In this document: piece by piece, positions 52,917 through 60,591 of the stretch
Layout: every line of letters starts with the position of its first letter
Position numbering within the stretch: position 1 is the stretch's first letter
Origin: Microvirga terrae
GTDB taxonomy: Bacteria > Pseudomonadota > Alphaproteobacteria > Rhizobiales > Beijerinckiaceae
Direction of reading: 5' to 3'
Assembly (NCBI RefSeq): GCF_013307435.2
Contig: NZ_CP102845.1
Location: 4,631,501 to 4,695,500 of the forward strand
Length of the DNA: 64,000 bases
Translations under genes and position numbers: made by a program
Notes under the pieces: generated by a model
Seen by the model: the letters and a program-made list of their open reading frames with translations, nothing else
The model's database searches: none
What the model was told of the DNA's origin: nothing

Positions 52917-53042
52917 TTAGCCCTGGCGAGCCTTGTAGCGCTTCTGGGTCTTGTTGATGATGTAGACCCGGCCCTTGCGACGAACCAGCTGGTTGTCGCG
53001 GTGGCGGCCGCGGATCGACTTCAACGAGTTACGGATCTTCAT
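52917..53042 (-). CDS. rpmJ: 50S ribosomal protein L36 (cysteine-free type)
   Basis: A 41-residue L36: [20 protein letters not shown] then [20 protein letters not shown]. The zinc-ligand cysteines of the canonical form are absent, so this is the zinc-independent variant general in Alphaproteobacteria. AGGAG before ATG 53042. Lies 45 bp downstream of tRNA-Val on the same strand and is probably co-transcribed with it. Confidence 0.95.
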   Translation of the reverse strand: MKIRNSLKSIRGRHRDNQLVRRKGRVYIINKTQKRYKARQG

Positions 53043-53086
53043 ATCCGGTCTCCTGCGGCCCCTCGGGAAGGCCGGAAAAAAGAAAA

Positions 53087-53161
53087 TGGTGGGCGCGGCT
53101 GGGATCGAACCAGCGACCCCTACGATGTCAACGTAGTGCTCTCCCGCTGAGCTACGCGCCC
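53087..53161 (-). tRNA. tRNA-Val (anticodon GAC)
   Basis: On the minus strand GGGCGCG begins the acceptor stem, with TAGCTCAGCGGGAGAGC as D arm, CTACG-TTGACAT-CGTAG as anticodon arm (GAC, plus 53127-53129), GCTGGTTCGATCCCAGC as T arm, CGCGCCC and an encoded ACCA end. Confidence 0.97.
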
Positions 53162-53202
53162 GGGAAACGGTGATTTTGACGTCCCGCTTCGGCTGTGGGG
53201 GC

Positions 53203-53231
53203 GATATACCCACAAGCGGGCTCTGGCGCAA
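53203..53231 (-). promoter_or_regulatory. Predicted promoter of tRNA-Val-rpmJ
   Basis: On the minus strand TTGCGC, 17-bp spacer, TATATC, with transcription expected about 35 bp before the tRNA 5' end. Confidence 0.5.
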
Positions 53232-53250
53232 GCCTGAAGGCCGCCCTTTT

Positions 53251-53607
53251 TTAGGCAGCCATCATTTTATCGACTTCGCTCACCAGGTCGCGCAGATGGA
53301 ACGGCTTCGACAGGACCTTGGCGTCCCGCGGGGCCTGGGAATCCGGGTTGAGCGCAACGGCCGCGAAGCCGGTGATGAACATCACCTTGATCTCCGGGTC
53401 GAGCTCGGTGGCCTTGCGGGCCAGCTCGATCCCGTCCATCTCCGGCATGACGATGTCCGTCAGCAGGAGCTCGAAAGGTTCCTCGCGCAGGCGGTTATAG
53501 GCGGATAGGCCGTTGTCGAACGAGGCGACGTCGTAGCCTGCGTTCTCGAGCGCCTTCACGAGGAAGCGGCGCATGTCGTTGTCGTCTTCGGCAAGAAGGA
53601 TCTTCAT
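53251..53607 (-). CDS. cpdR: CpdR, single-domain response regulator
   Basis: A 118-residue receiver-only protein. [20 protein letters not shown], phospho-acceptor Asp51 in [29 protein letters not shown] (the CpdR hallmark) and [20 protein letters not shown]. In Caulobacter unphosphorylated CpdR brings ClpXP to the pole for CtrA degradation; the CckA-ChpT relay controls it. ATG 53607 chosen. It sits divergent to the second N-formylglutamate amidohydrolase gene. Confidence 0.95.
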   Translation of the reverse strand: MKILLAEDDNDMRRFLVKALENAGYDVASFDNGLSAYNRLREEPFELLLTDIVMPEMDGIELARKATELDPEIKVMFITGFAAVALNPDSQAPRDAKVLSKPFHLRDLVSEVDKMMAA

Positions 53608-53781
53608 CGGTTGCCAATCCCGAATCGTGGCGGATGGTCTTACGCCCTTCATGACGGATCGAGGGTAAACAAGCCGTGAAAGTACGACGCAGCCTTGCTA
53701 CGATATTGTCATGGACAGGCGGCGGGGCTGCCTTACACTAGCGCGACGATCCGCTTCCTTCCAACACAGCCAAGATTTCTG

Positions 53782-54672
53782 ATGCGGCCAGCCATCGTCG
53801 ATGAGTTCGACCCTCCCTTCATCGTCACCGAGCCTTCGGCCCAGACGATCCCCTTCGTGTTCAACGTGCCGCATGCGGGAGCCGTCTATCCGGCCGCCTT
53901 CTTAGCCGCGTCCAGGCTCGACGCCATCGCTCTGAGGCGATCCGAAGACGCCTTCGTGGACGAGCTGTTCGCCGCGATGACCGAACTCGGGGCTCCTCTC
54001 ATGACCGCCCGCTTCCCCCGGGCCTATCTGGACCTGAATCGGGAACCCTACGAACTCGATTCCCGCATGTTCGACGGCCGCCTGCCGCCCTTCAGCAATA
54101 CCCGCTCCATGCGGGTGGCCGGAGGGCTGGGGACCATTCCGCGCATCGTGGCCGACGGGCAGGAGATCTACCGCACGCGCCTTCACGTGGAGGAGGCCCT
54201 GCAGCGGATCGAATGGCTCTACAAGCCGTATCACCGGACCCTGCGACACCTCGTCCGCCATACGTCCCAGCATTTCGGCCACGCGGTCCTGATCGACTGT
54301 CATTCCATGCCCTCCTCCAGCGTCAGCCGCGAGGACGGAGCCAAGGCCGATATCGTCCTGGGCGATCGCTACGGCACGAGCTGCGCCACCCTGCTGGTCG
54401 ACCTTGTGGAAGCAGCGCTCAGGGGACGCGGCTACACCGTCCTCCGCAACAAGCCCTACGCGGGCGGCTTCATCACCGAACATTACGGGGAGCCCGCTCT
54501 CGGGCGCCATGCGCTCCAGATCGAAATCAACCGGGCGCTCTACATGGACGAGCGCAGCATGCAGAGAAAACCCGGCTTCGCCGTCCTGGCGGATGACCTG
54601 ACGCAGGCCTTCGCCCAGGTCATCTCGGAGATCGAGGGTGAGCTGACGATTCGGTCCATTGCGGCGGAGTGA
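53782..54672 (+). CDS. N-formylglutamate amidohydrolase family protein, copy 2
   Basis: A 296-residue FGase family protein: TIPFVFNVPHAGAVYPAAFL near residue 23, RRSEDAFVDELFAAMTELGA near 52, RFPRAYLDLNREPYELDSRM near 77 and VLIDCHSMPSSSVSREDGAK near 172, then GRHALQIEINRALYMDE near 238. More typical of the HutG-like amidohydrolases than copy 1. It neighbours cpdR, an arrangement seen elsewhere in Rhizobiales. Start ATG 53782 lacks a good Shine-Dalgarno. Confidence 0.87.
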   Translation: MRPAIVDEFDPPFIVTEPSAQTIPFVFNVPHAGAVYPAAFLAASRLDAIALRRSEDAFVDELFAAMTELGAPLMTARFPRAYLDLNREPYELDSRMFDGRLPPFSNTRSMRVAGGLGTIPRIVADGQEIYRTRLHVEEALQRIEWLYKPYHRTLRHLVRHTSQHFGHAVLIDCHSMPSSSVSREDGAKADIVLGDRYGTSCATLLVDLVEAALRGRGYTVLRNKPYAGGFITEHYGEPALGRHALQIEINRALYMDERSMQRKPGFAVLADDLTQAFAQVISEIEGELTIRSIAAE

Positions 54673-54748
54673 TCCCGACGCGCATATCCCGCTGACAGGC
54701 AACTAGGTCCGCATCGGCGCACCGTGCCTCGCACTCTCGTCCGGGCAA

Positions 54749-54775
54749 GAAAAAAGGCCACTGTTGCCAGCGGCC
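54749..54775 (-). terminator. Terminator of the MFS transporter gene
   Basis: On the minus strand GGCCGCTG, loop GCAA, CAGTGGCC is followed by TTTTTT, 116 bp after the stop of the MFS gene. Confidence 0.8.
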
Positions 54776-54890
54776 CGAAGTTTAGGGAGGAAACGCCCAA
54801 GAAGGGCTACGATAAGGCGACGCCATCGCCATATCGCACTGCAATAATTACGCCGCATCGCACAAATTGCAACCAAAATCTTGGCTTTTG

Positions 54891-56159
54891 TCATGCCTTA
54901 TCTGCATGGCTGCTGGGATGCGGATCGATGGCCCTGACATAGAAGGCAAGGCTCAGCAGCAGCCAACCCGCCAAGGCAGCGAAAACGAGCCTATATCCCT
55001 CGGGCCGGTAGAGGCCCTGGTCGGATCGCCCCATGAGGTCGATCAGCATGCCCGTCACGCTCTGGGACAGGAAGGCGCCGCCCATGGTGCCGATATTCAT
55101 GAGCGTGATGCCCCGGCCTGTCAGTGTCGCCGGGAACAGCGACTTTCCATGGCTGGTGAGGATGGGCGTATAGGCGACGCAGAGGCCGAAGAGCGGAAAC
55201 CAGATTGTTGCGGAGGTCCGGTCGAGGGGCGCGAGGACGAGGACGCTCAGGAGAAGGATCGTCGCCGAGCTGCCGATCAGGACGGGTTTCTTGTAGCTGC
55301 TCCAGAACCGGTCCATCGCCCCCCAGAGCAGCATGCCACAGATCTGCGCCGTGGCACCCAGGAGCAGGATGTTTCCTCTCGTGGGAAGATCCGCCCCGTG
55401 CACATCCGACAGCCAAGGCCCGCCCCAGAGCCCGATCACGGAAGCGAAGCATCCATAGGTGGTCAGGTGCATGAAGAACACCGGCCAGAAAGACGGTGCC
55501 TTCAGGGCGGCGGCCACGCCCTGGAAGGCGGCCGCCCAGGATTCCTTCGGCCGGGCCGAGTCGGAATCCCGAGGCACGATCCACAGGATCGCCAGCACGA
55601 TCACGACCGTCAGAACTGCGACCGCGAGGAACGAGGGGCGCCAGCCGAAGGCGGCGGACGCGGCCGCCAGGGGAGCCGTCGCAGCCAGGGTGCCGAGATT
55701 GGCCAGGCCCATCTGCAGGCTCGTGAGCCCGGCAAACCGCTCCGGCGGGAAGCGCCGGGCATAGATCACGAGGGGTGCCATGAAAAAGGTGGAGCAGCCG
55801 AGTCCCATGAGGGCCCGGGCCGCGATGAGCCAGGAGGCGGACGGAGCCAGAGCGAACAGGACGGTTCCTGCCACCGTCACCACGGCGGTCGCCACCATGG
55901 TCCGCTTGGGCCCGTACCGGTCGATCAGGATGCCGATAGGGATCTGGACCGCCGCGAAGGCGAAGAAGAAAGCGCTGGACAGGAGACCGGTCTGGGTGGC
56001 CGAGAGATCAAGCTCTCGGGCCAAGTCGTTGGCGATGACGCCGATGGAATTGCGCAGGAACTGGCTGACCGCATAGAGGGCGGCGAGCACCGCGATCAGG
56101 AGCAGCGCCGTTTCCGAGCGGGTGGTGCCAAGCCTGGGCGCAAAATTCATCGATGCCAT
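54891..56159 (-). CDS. MFS transporter
   Basis: A 422-residue permease with 12 predicted TM helices; ALYAVSQFLRNSIGVIANDL near residue 25, the loop 2-3 motif GILIDRYGPKRTMVATAVVT near 75, and ALMGLGCSTFFMAPLVIYAR near 112 are standard MFS features. It belongs to the general sugar/anion-like antiporter branch; substrate unknown. ATG 56159 follows AAGGGAT; an extended frame to 56240 is less likely. Confidence 0.88.
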   Translation of the reverse strand: MASMNFAPRLGTTRSETALLLIAVLAALYAVSQFLRNSIGVIANDLARELDLSATQTGLLSSAFFFAFAAVQIPIGILIDRYGPKRTMVATAVVTVAGTVLFALAPSASWLIAARALMGLGCSTFFMAPLVIYARRFPPERFAGLTSLQMGLANLGTLAATAPLAAASAAFGWRPSFLAVAVLTVVIVLAILWIVPRDSDSARPKESWAAAFQGVAAALKAPSFWPVFFMHLTTYGCFASVIGLWGGPWLSDVHGADLPTRGNILLLGATAQICGMLLWGAMDRFWSSYKKPVLIGSSATILLLSVLVLAPLDRTSATIWFPLFGLCVAYTPILTSHGKSLFPATLTGRGITLMNIGTMGGAFLSQSVTGMLIDLMGRSDQGLYRPEGYRLVFAALAGWLLLSLAFYVRAIDPHPSSHADKA

Positions 56160-56267
56160 ATCCCTTGGCGCAATCGCTCTCTTGCCGCGCGCCAAGCGCT
56201 TGATAAAAGCTGATCGCAACCGGGCCAAGGCTGCCCGCATTAGCCTTTAAGAGGATACCGCTCAGCC

Positions 56268-57050
56268 ATGGGGCTCATCGACTTCACGCATTTCGTCAAC
56301 GAGCTCGCGACCCAGTCGGGCCAGGCGATCCTTCCCTTCTTCCGCACGGCGATCGCCACCGAGGACAAGTCCCGCGGCGGCGCCTTCGATCCGGTGACGG
56401 AAGCCGACCGGGCGAGCGAGGCGACCATGCGTCACCTCATCAAGCGCAGCTTTCCCACCCACGGCATCGTCGGCGAGGAGTTCGGCGCCGAGCGCGAGGA
56501 TGCGGATTACGTCTGGGTTCTCGACCCGATCGACGGCACGCGGGCCTTCATCGCCGGTCTGCCCACCTGGGGCACGCTGATCGGGCTGACCTACAGGCGC
56601 CGCCCGGTCTTCGGCATGATGCACCAGCCCTTCACCGGCGAGCGTTTCTTCGGCGACGGCGGCAGCGCGACCTACCGGGGTCCCGGCGGCGAGCGCAAGC
56701 TCATGACCCGCCGCTGCGCTTCCCTGAAGGACGCGGTCATCTCCACCACGAGCCCGCGCCTCTTCGCCGGCGACGAGCTGCGCGCCTACGACCGGGTGGA
56801 GAGCGTCGCCCGCCTCGCCCGCTACGGCTGCGATTGCTATGCCTATTGCATGCTGGCCGCGGGCCACATCGACCTCGTGGTCGAATCCGGGCTCAAGTCC
56901 TACGACATCGCGGCTCTCGTGCCGATCATCGAAGGGGCCGGTGGCGTCGTGACCACCTGGGAGGGCGGCTCAGCGGCCGATGGCGGGCGCATCGTCGCGG
57001 CGGGCGACCGCCGGGTCCATGCCGCCGCCGTCGAGCTGCTCAGCCGTTAA
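56268..57050 (+). CDS. hisN: Histidinol-phosphatase (inositol monophosphatase family)
   Basis: A 260-residue phosphatase matching HisN: PVTEADRASEATMRHLIKRS near residue 42, GIVGEEFGAEREDADYVWVL then DPIDGTRAFIAGLPTWGTLI near 80, GLKSYDIAALVPIIEGAGGV near 208. In organisms without the HisB phosphatase, HisN dephosphorylates histidinol-phosphate. It differs from the SuhB-like gene at 11.5 kb. The 3' end overlaps the convergent hydrolase gene by 81 bp. Confidence 0.9.
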   Translation: MGLIDFTHFVNELATQSGQAILPFFRTAIATEDKSRGGAFDPVTEADRASEATMRHLIKRSFPTHGIVGEEFGAEREDADYVWVLDPIDGTRAFIAGLPTWGTLIGLTYRRRPVFGMMHQPFTGERFFGDGGSATYRGPGGERKLMTRRCASLKDAVISTTSPRLFAGDELRAYDRVESVARLARYGCDCYAYCMLAAGHIDLVVESGLKSYDIAALVPIIEGAGGVVTTWEGGSAADGGRIVAAGDRRVHAAAVELLSR

Positions 57051-58052
57051 GCCAACCGCGGCAAGATCGCGCTTCGTCCCCCCGTCCGGATCCGGGGACC
57101 CCGGGATGAAGGCATCGAAGGCGGCCCAGAACTGCTCCCGGATCGGATCACGTTCCATCAGGATCTCGTGCCGGGCGCCCGGGATCACGATGACGGAGCC
57201 GGCCTTGAGCCGGGAGGCGAAGCGCTCGGTCGCCGGCGTGGCGCAGACCGGATCTGCGCCGGCCGCCACGATGAGCGTGGGCAGGCGGATCTTCACCGCA
57301 TAGCGCGGATCGGCGAAGCGCTTCATCAGGCGGAAGGCGCCGTCGAGCCAGGCGACGGTGGGCGCGCCCACGGCTCCGGCCCCGATGGCATGCGCCGCCT
57401 CGGCATTGCGGGCATAGCGGACGGGATCGCCGGTCAGGCGGTTGCCCTTGAACGGCATGGTGGAGATCGACGTTTCGCCCCCGCCGGGCACGAACATGCC
57501 GCCCATTCCGAGAAATTTCAGGATTCGGGCAAAAATCGCCGAGGTGCGGGTGCGCCTGATGATGCACAGCGCGATCATGGGTGTCGTGGTGACGAGGCGG
57601 CGGAAGGGCAGCCAAGTCTCATAGGCGGCATTCAGCGCAATGGCACCGCCCATGGAATGGGCCAGGCCGAAATGCGGCTGGGGCATGTGCGGCACAAGGA
57701 TCTGGTCGCGGATCGCCTCCAGGTCGTGCCGAAAATCCGAAAAGCGCCGGACATGGCCCTTACGCGGATTGCCCACCTGCCGTCCGGACAGCCCCTGCCC
57801 CCGCCAGTCGAAGGCGACGACGGCAAAGCCCCGGTCGAGCAGTTCGCCCACGACCTCGAAGTACTTTTCGATGAACTCCGCCCTTCCCTGGAGGATGCAG
57901 ACCGTTCCCTGCGGCTCCTCCGTTTCCGGCATCCAGGTGGCGGCCCGGATCTTGATGCCGTCGCGGGCCGTGACGGTGACCAGCTTGGGGTCGCCAGGGA
58001 CGGGATTATCGGGGGTGGTGATGAATTCCACGGCGGGTTCCAACTCGAAAAC
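56970..58052 (-). CDS. Alpha/beta hydrolase (lysophospholipase PldB-like)
   Basis: A protein of about 360 residues: GTVCILQGRAEFIEKYFEVV near 48, AVVAFDWRGQGLSGRQVGNP near 77, nucleophile HFGLAHSMGGAIALNAAYET near 125, PTLIVAAGADPVCATPATER near 252 and VIVIPGARHEILMERDPI near 282. It matches the serine aminopeptidase S33/lysophospholipase family. GTG 58052 is favoured (AAGG upstream); a longer frame starts at 58151 but would overlap the hsp20 promoter. Confidence 0.86.
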   Translation of the reverse strand, partial: VFELEPAVEFITTPDNPVPGDPKLVTVTARDGIKIRAATWMPETEEPQGTVCILQGRAEFIEKYFEVVGELLDRGFAVVAFDWRGQGLSGRQVGNPRKGHVRRFSDFRHDLEAIRDQILVPHMPQPHFGLAHSMGGAIALNAAYETWLPFRRLVTTTPMIALCIIRRTRTSAIFARILKFLGMGGMFVPGGGETSISTMPFKGNRLTGDPVRYARNAEAAHAIGAGAVGAPTVAWLDGAFRLMKRFADPRYAVKIRLPTLIVAAGADPVCATPATERFASRLKAGSVIVIPGARHEILMERDPIREQFWAAFDAFIPGSPDPDGGTKRDLAAVGLTAEQLDGGGMDPAVARRDDAPAIGR

Positions 58053-58093
58053 ACTAGCCTTTATAGGGCGGTCCGAGCTTAGGAAACGAGCCT

Positions 58094-58122
58094 CTTGAAA
58101 GCAATCGTATCCGCTCCCACAT
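58094..58122 (+). promoter_or_regulatory. Predicted RpoH (sigma32) promoter of hsp20
   Basis: CTTGAA (58094-58099) with a 16-bp spacer to CCCACAT (58116-58122) resembles the sigma32 consensus CTTGAA ... CCCCAT. Confidence 0.5.
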
Positions 58123-58128
58123 CGAAGT

Positions 58129-58222
58129 CGTGCCGGCCATGACGGCGGCACCCTAACCCGGATCCAGCCTCTTCAGGTGGATTCTTGTTCTGCATGTCGC
58201 TTCAAGCGGAGGATATGCCATG
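58129..58222 (+). promoter_or_regulatory. ROSE-like RNA thermometer in the hsp20 leader
   Basis: The 3' hairpin of the leader spans 58192-58218: GCAT pairs with ATGC, and TCGCT (58197-58201) pairs with the Shine-Dalgarno AGGA (58210-58213), leaving one G bulged. This U(U/C)GCU opposite AGGA with a bulged G is the conserved ROSE element core. Further 5' are TGCCG/CGGCA and AGCCT/AGGT hairpins, as in multi-hairpin ROSE leaders. Confidence 0.7.
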
Positions 58223-58678
58223 CGACAGTACGATCTTGCTCCCCTCTACCGCAATACGGTCGGTTTCGACCGTCTGTTCTCGATGCTCGATCAGCTCGTC
58301 AGCGTCGATGCGGCTCCGAGCTACCCGCCCTACAACATCGAGCGCACCGGCGACAATGCCTATCGCATCTCGATCGCGGTTGCCGGCTTCACCGACCGTG
58401 ACCTGACCATCGAGGTCAAGGAAAACACCCTCTCCGTCCGGGGCGACCGCAAGCCCTCCGAAGAGCGCAAGGCCGACGTGCTCCATCAGGGCATCGCGGC
58501 GCGCAGCTTCGACCGGCGCTTCCAGCTGGCCGATGGCGTGCAGGTGACGGGGGCGGCCCTCGAGAACGGCCTCCTCCACCTCGACCTCGTGCGCGAGATT
58601 CCGGAGGCCAAGAAGCCGAAGCTCATCCCGATTTCCTCGAACGGCGCCCGGACCATCGAAGCCAAGCAGGCTGCGTAA
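58220..58678 (+). CDS. Small heat-shock protein (Hsp20, IbpA-like)
   Basis: A 152-residue alpha-crystallin-type chaperone that binds unfolded proteins. MRQYDLAPLYRNTVGFDRLF at the start is typical of rhizobial Hsp20 (class A), with the alpha-crystallin domain PPYNIERTGDNAYRISIAVA then FTDRDLTIEVKENTLSVRGD and the C-terminal I-x-I motif in KPKLIPISS. GGAGGA precedes ATG 58220 and lies in the predicted thermometer hairpin. Confidence 0.95.
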   Translation: MRQYDLAPLYRNTVGFDRLFSMLDQLVSVDAAPSYPPYNIERTGDNAYRISIAVAGFTDRDLTIEVKENTLSVRGDRKPSEERKADVLHQGIAARSFDRRFQLADGVQVTGAALENGLLHLDLVREIPEAKKPKLIPISSNGARTIEAKQAA

Positions 58679-58702
58679 CCGGATTCCAGAGCCCCAAACG
58701 AA

Positions 58703-58735
58703 GAGCGCCCCGGTTCGTCCGGGGCGCTTTTTTTA
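58703..58735 (+). terminator. Rho-independent terminator of hsp20
   Basis: AGCGCCCCGG, loop TTCGT, CCGGGGCGCT and a run of T, 24 bp after the stop. Confidence 0.93.
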
Positions 58736-58841
58736 TTGTCGGATCCTGGTCCTTGGTATCCCGCTGGGGCTGGAGGGGCCCCGTCGGTCAAGGGTCTCTG
58801 GCGACAAGGAATCGCGGGTGATTGCGGCAGGGATAGGGCAA

Positions 58842-59918
58842 TCACTCGGCGGCTTGGCGCGCTACCCCGGAAGAAGCGACCTCCAGGAGCTGGTTCACGT
58901 CCTCTTCCCTTGTGGCCCAGGAGGTCACGAGACGGATCAACACCTCGTGATCGGCGACCCCCTCGGCCTCCGGCAGGCTCAGCTCCGTCCAGGAATGATA
59001 GTGGATTCCGGCAGCCTTCAGCGCCTGATCAAGGGATTTCGGGATGATCGGGAAAACCTCGTTGGCCTGGGTCGGCCAGGCGAGGCGCACGCCCGGCAGC
59101 TGCGAGAGCCCGTCCGACAGACGTCCCGCCATGCGGTTGGCGTGGCGCGCATTGGCGATCCAATGGTTGTCCGCGAAATAGCCCTCGAACTGCGCCCCGA
59201 TGAGGCGGCCCTTGGAGATGATCTGGCCGGCGCGCTTGGAACGATAGTCGAGCGCCTCCGCCAGGTCCTTCCGGAACACCACGATGGCCTCGGCCATCAG
59301 GCCGCCGTTCTTGGTGGCCCCGAAGGACAGGATGTCCACGCCCTGCTTCCAGGTCATCTCGGCCGGGGTGCAGCCGAGGGAGACGAGCGCGTTCACGAAG
59401 CGCGCTCCGTCCATGTGGAAGGACAGTCCATGCTCGCGGCAGACCGCTCCCAGGGACGAGAGCTCGTCGAGCCCGTAAACGAGGCCGCACTCGCTCACCT
59501 GCGAGACCGACAGCGCCTTCGGGGGCATCTGCTTGACCGCTTTGGGCAGGCTCCTGAGATAGGCGGCAACGTCCATGGCCGTCAGCTTGGCGCCGACACC
59601 CGGCAGCCCAGCGAGCTTTGCCCCGTGCATGAAGAATTCCGGTGCGCCGCATTCATCGTCGATGATGTGCGCCTCGCGGTGGCAGACGCAAAGGCCGTAG
59701 GGAGGCACCGCGGCCGACAGGGCAAGCGCATTGGCGGCCGTCCCGGTCGTGACGAAGAACACCGAGATCTCGCGTTCGAAGATCTCGTTGAACCGCGTCC
59801 TGACGCGGGAGGAGATCTCGTCGTTGCCGTAGGCCGCCATGGCCCCGGCATTGGCCTGCATGATGGCTTGGAGAACGGGAGCGCTGGCTCCCACGATGTT
59901 GTCGCTGGCGAAATTCAT
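58842..59918 (-). CDS. ltaE: Low-specificity L-threonine aldolase
   Basis: A PLP-dependent enzyme cleaving threonine to glycine and acetaldehyde. The 358-residue protein has NFASDNIVGASAPVLQAIMQ at the start, VFFVTTGTAANALALSAAVP near 58, SFHMDGARFVNALVSLGCTP near 185 and the PLP-lysine motif DILSFGATKNGGLMAEAIVV near 213. ATG 59918 chosen; an extended frame to 60026 has no family homology. Confidence 0.91.
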   Translation of the reverse strand: MNFASDNIVGASAPVLQAIMQANAGAMAAYGNDEISSRVRTRFNEIFEREISVFFVTTGTAANALALSAAVPPYGLCVCHREAHIIDDECGAPEFFMHGAKLAGLPGVGAKLTAMDVAAYLRSLPKAVKQMPPKALSVSQVSECGLVYGLDELSSLGAVCREHGLSFHMDGARFVNALVSLGCTPAEMTWKQGVDILSFGATKNGGLMAEAIVVFRKDLAEALDYRSKRAGQIISKGRLIGAQFEGYFADNHWIANARHANRMAGRLSDGLSQLPGVRLAWPTQANEVFPIIPKSLDQALKAAGIHYHSWTELSLPEAEGVADHEVLIRLVTSWATREEDVNQLLEVASSGVARQAAE

Positions 59919-60447
59919 GAACGGCTTCCTAGAGCATCGGCTGGGAAAGGGGAATGCCTGTTCTGGGCATGGCCAGGATGCTCCTCCTGCTGGGAATGTG
60001 CCGAAACGCTGCATCGCAGCCAACATGTCAAGATCATTGACCCATCGGTGGAGACTTTCGTCCCCATGGGGTAAAAGCTGCTTTTGTTACATTCCGAGTC
60101 GTTTGCTTGTAACTTTTGTCTAAAATCTTTCTAAACCCTCTTGTGCGCTGCGTTGATCTCTGGCACTTTGCCCTTATTAGGACAGCCATGCTGTCCCTTT
60201 TGGGGTGTGCTCACCCTGACTTTCGCCCTGGGGTTTTCTTGATGCTTCGCCTGACGCGAACGAAACGAGATACCAAGAAAGCCGCCCGCAAAACGTGGGC
60301 GGAACGGGCGACTCTGGGCTGACGACAGCCCAAAGGTGCCCGCGAGGTGCGGGCTCCCCTGCCGGACCCACCCCTCGAAACCCGAAGAAGCGGCGGGCGC
60401 CCGGACGATCCGATCATCCGGTGGGCCCAAAAGCCGCCTCAAAGAAC
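59919..60447. other. Intergenic region upstream of gltB
   Basis: About 530 bp. A partial module-B remnant (AGAGCATCGGCTGGG) lies at 59931-59945. 60060-60180 is AT-rich. GGACAG/CTGTCC (60180-60196) is a short hairpin followed by CTTTT, and GCCCGC/GCGGGC a second one near 60337-60355. A 26-codon reading frame is at 60241. No longer gene is credible. Confidence 0.5.
60241..60321 (+). CDS. Possible small basic ORF upstream of gltB
   Basis: ATG at 60241 reads MLRLTRTKRDTKKAARKTWA then ERATLG and stops (26 codons). Strongly basic, no Shine-Dalgarno of note. It could be a leader peptide or nothing. Confidence 0.2.
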
Positions 60448-60562
60448 AGCGCATCGTTCGTGCGGAAAAGTGAACGCTTTTTTCCTACGAACCATGCGCA
60501 GGCTAGAAACGGTGCATCGGGTTGATCCCAAAAGTGGGCGCCACTTTTGGAGCCGATGCCGA
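60448..60562. repeat. Palindromic intergenic repeat, copy 5 (modules A-B, diverged)
   Basis: AGCGCATCGTTCGTGCGGAA ... ACCATGCGC (module A) and GCATCGGGTTGATCCC, AAAAGTGG, CCACTTTTGG, CCGATGC (module B). It ends 30 bp before the gltB start codon. Confidence 0.8.
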
Positions 60563-60591
60563 GATGACGTGTTCGGATGTGAGGATCTGCC

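Noticed and set aside
54703..54894. 63-codon frame overlapping the MFS stop by ATGA on the minus strand
   Set aside because: It would run straight through the strong terminator at 54749-54775 and has no family resemblance.
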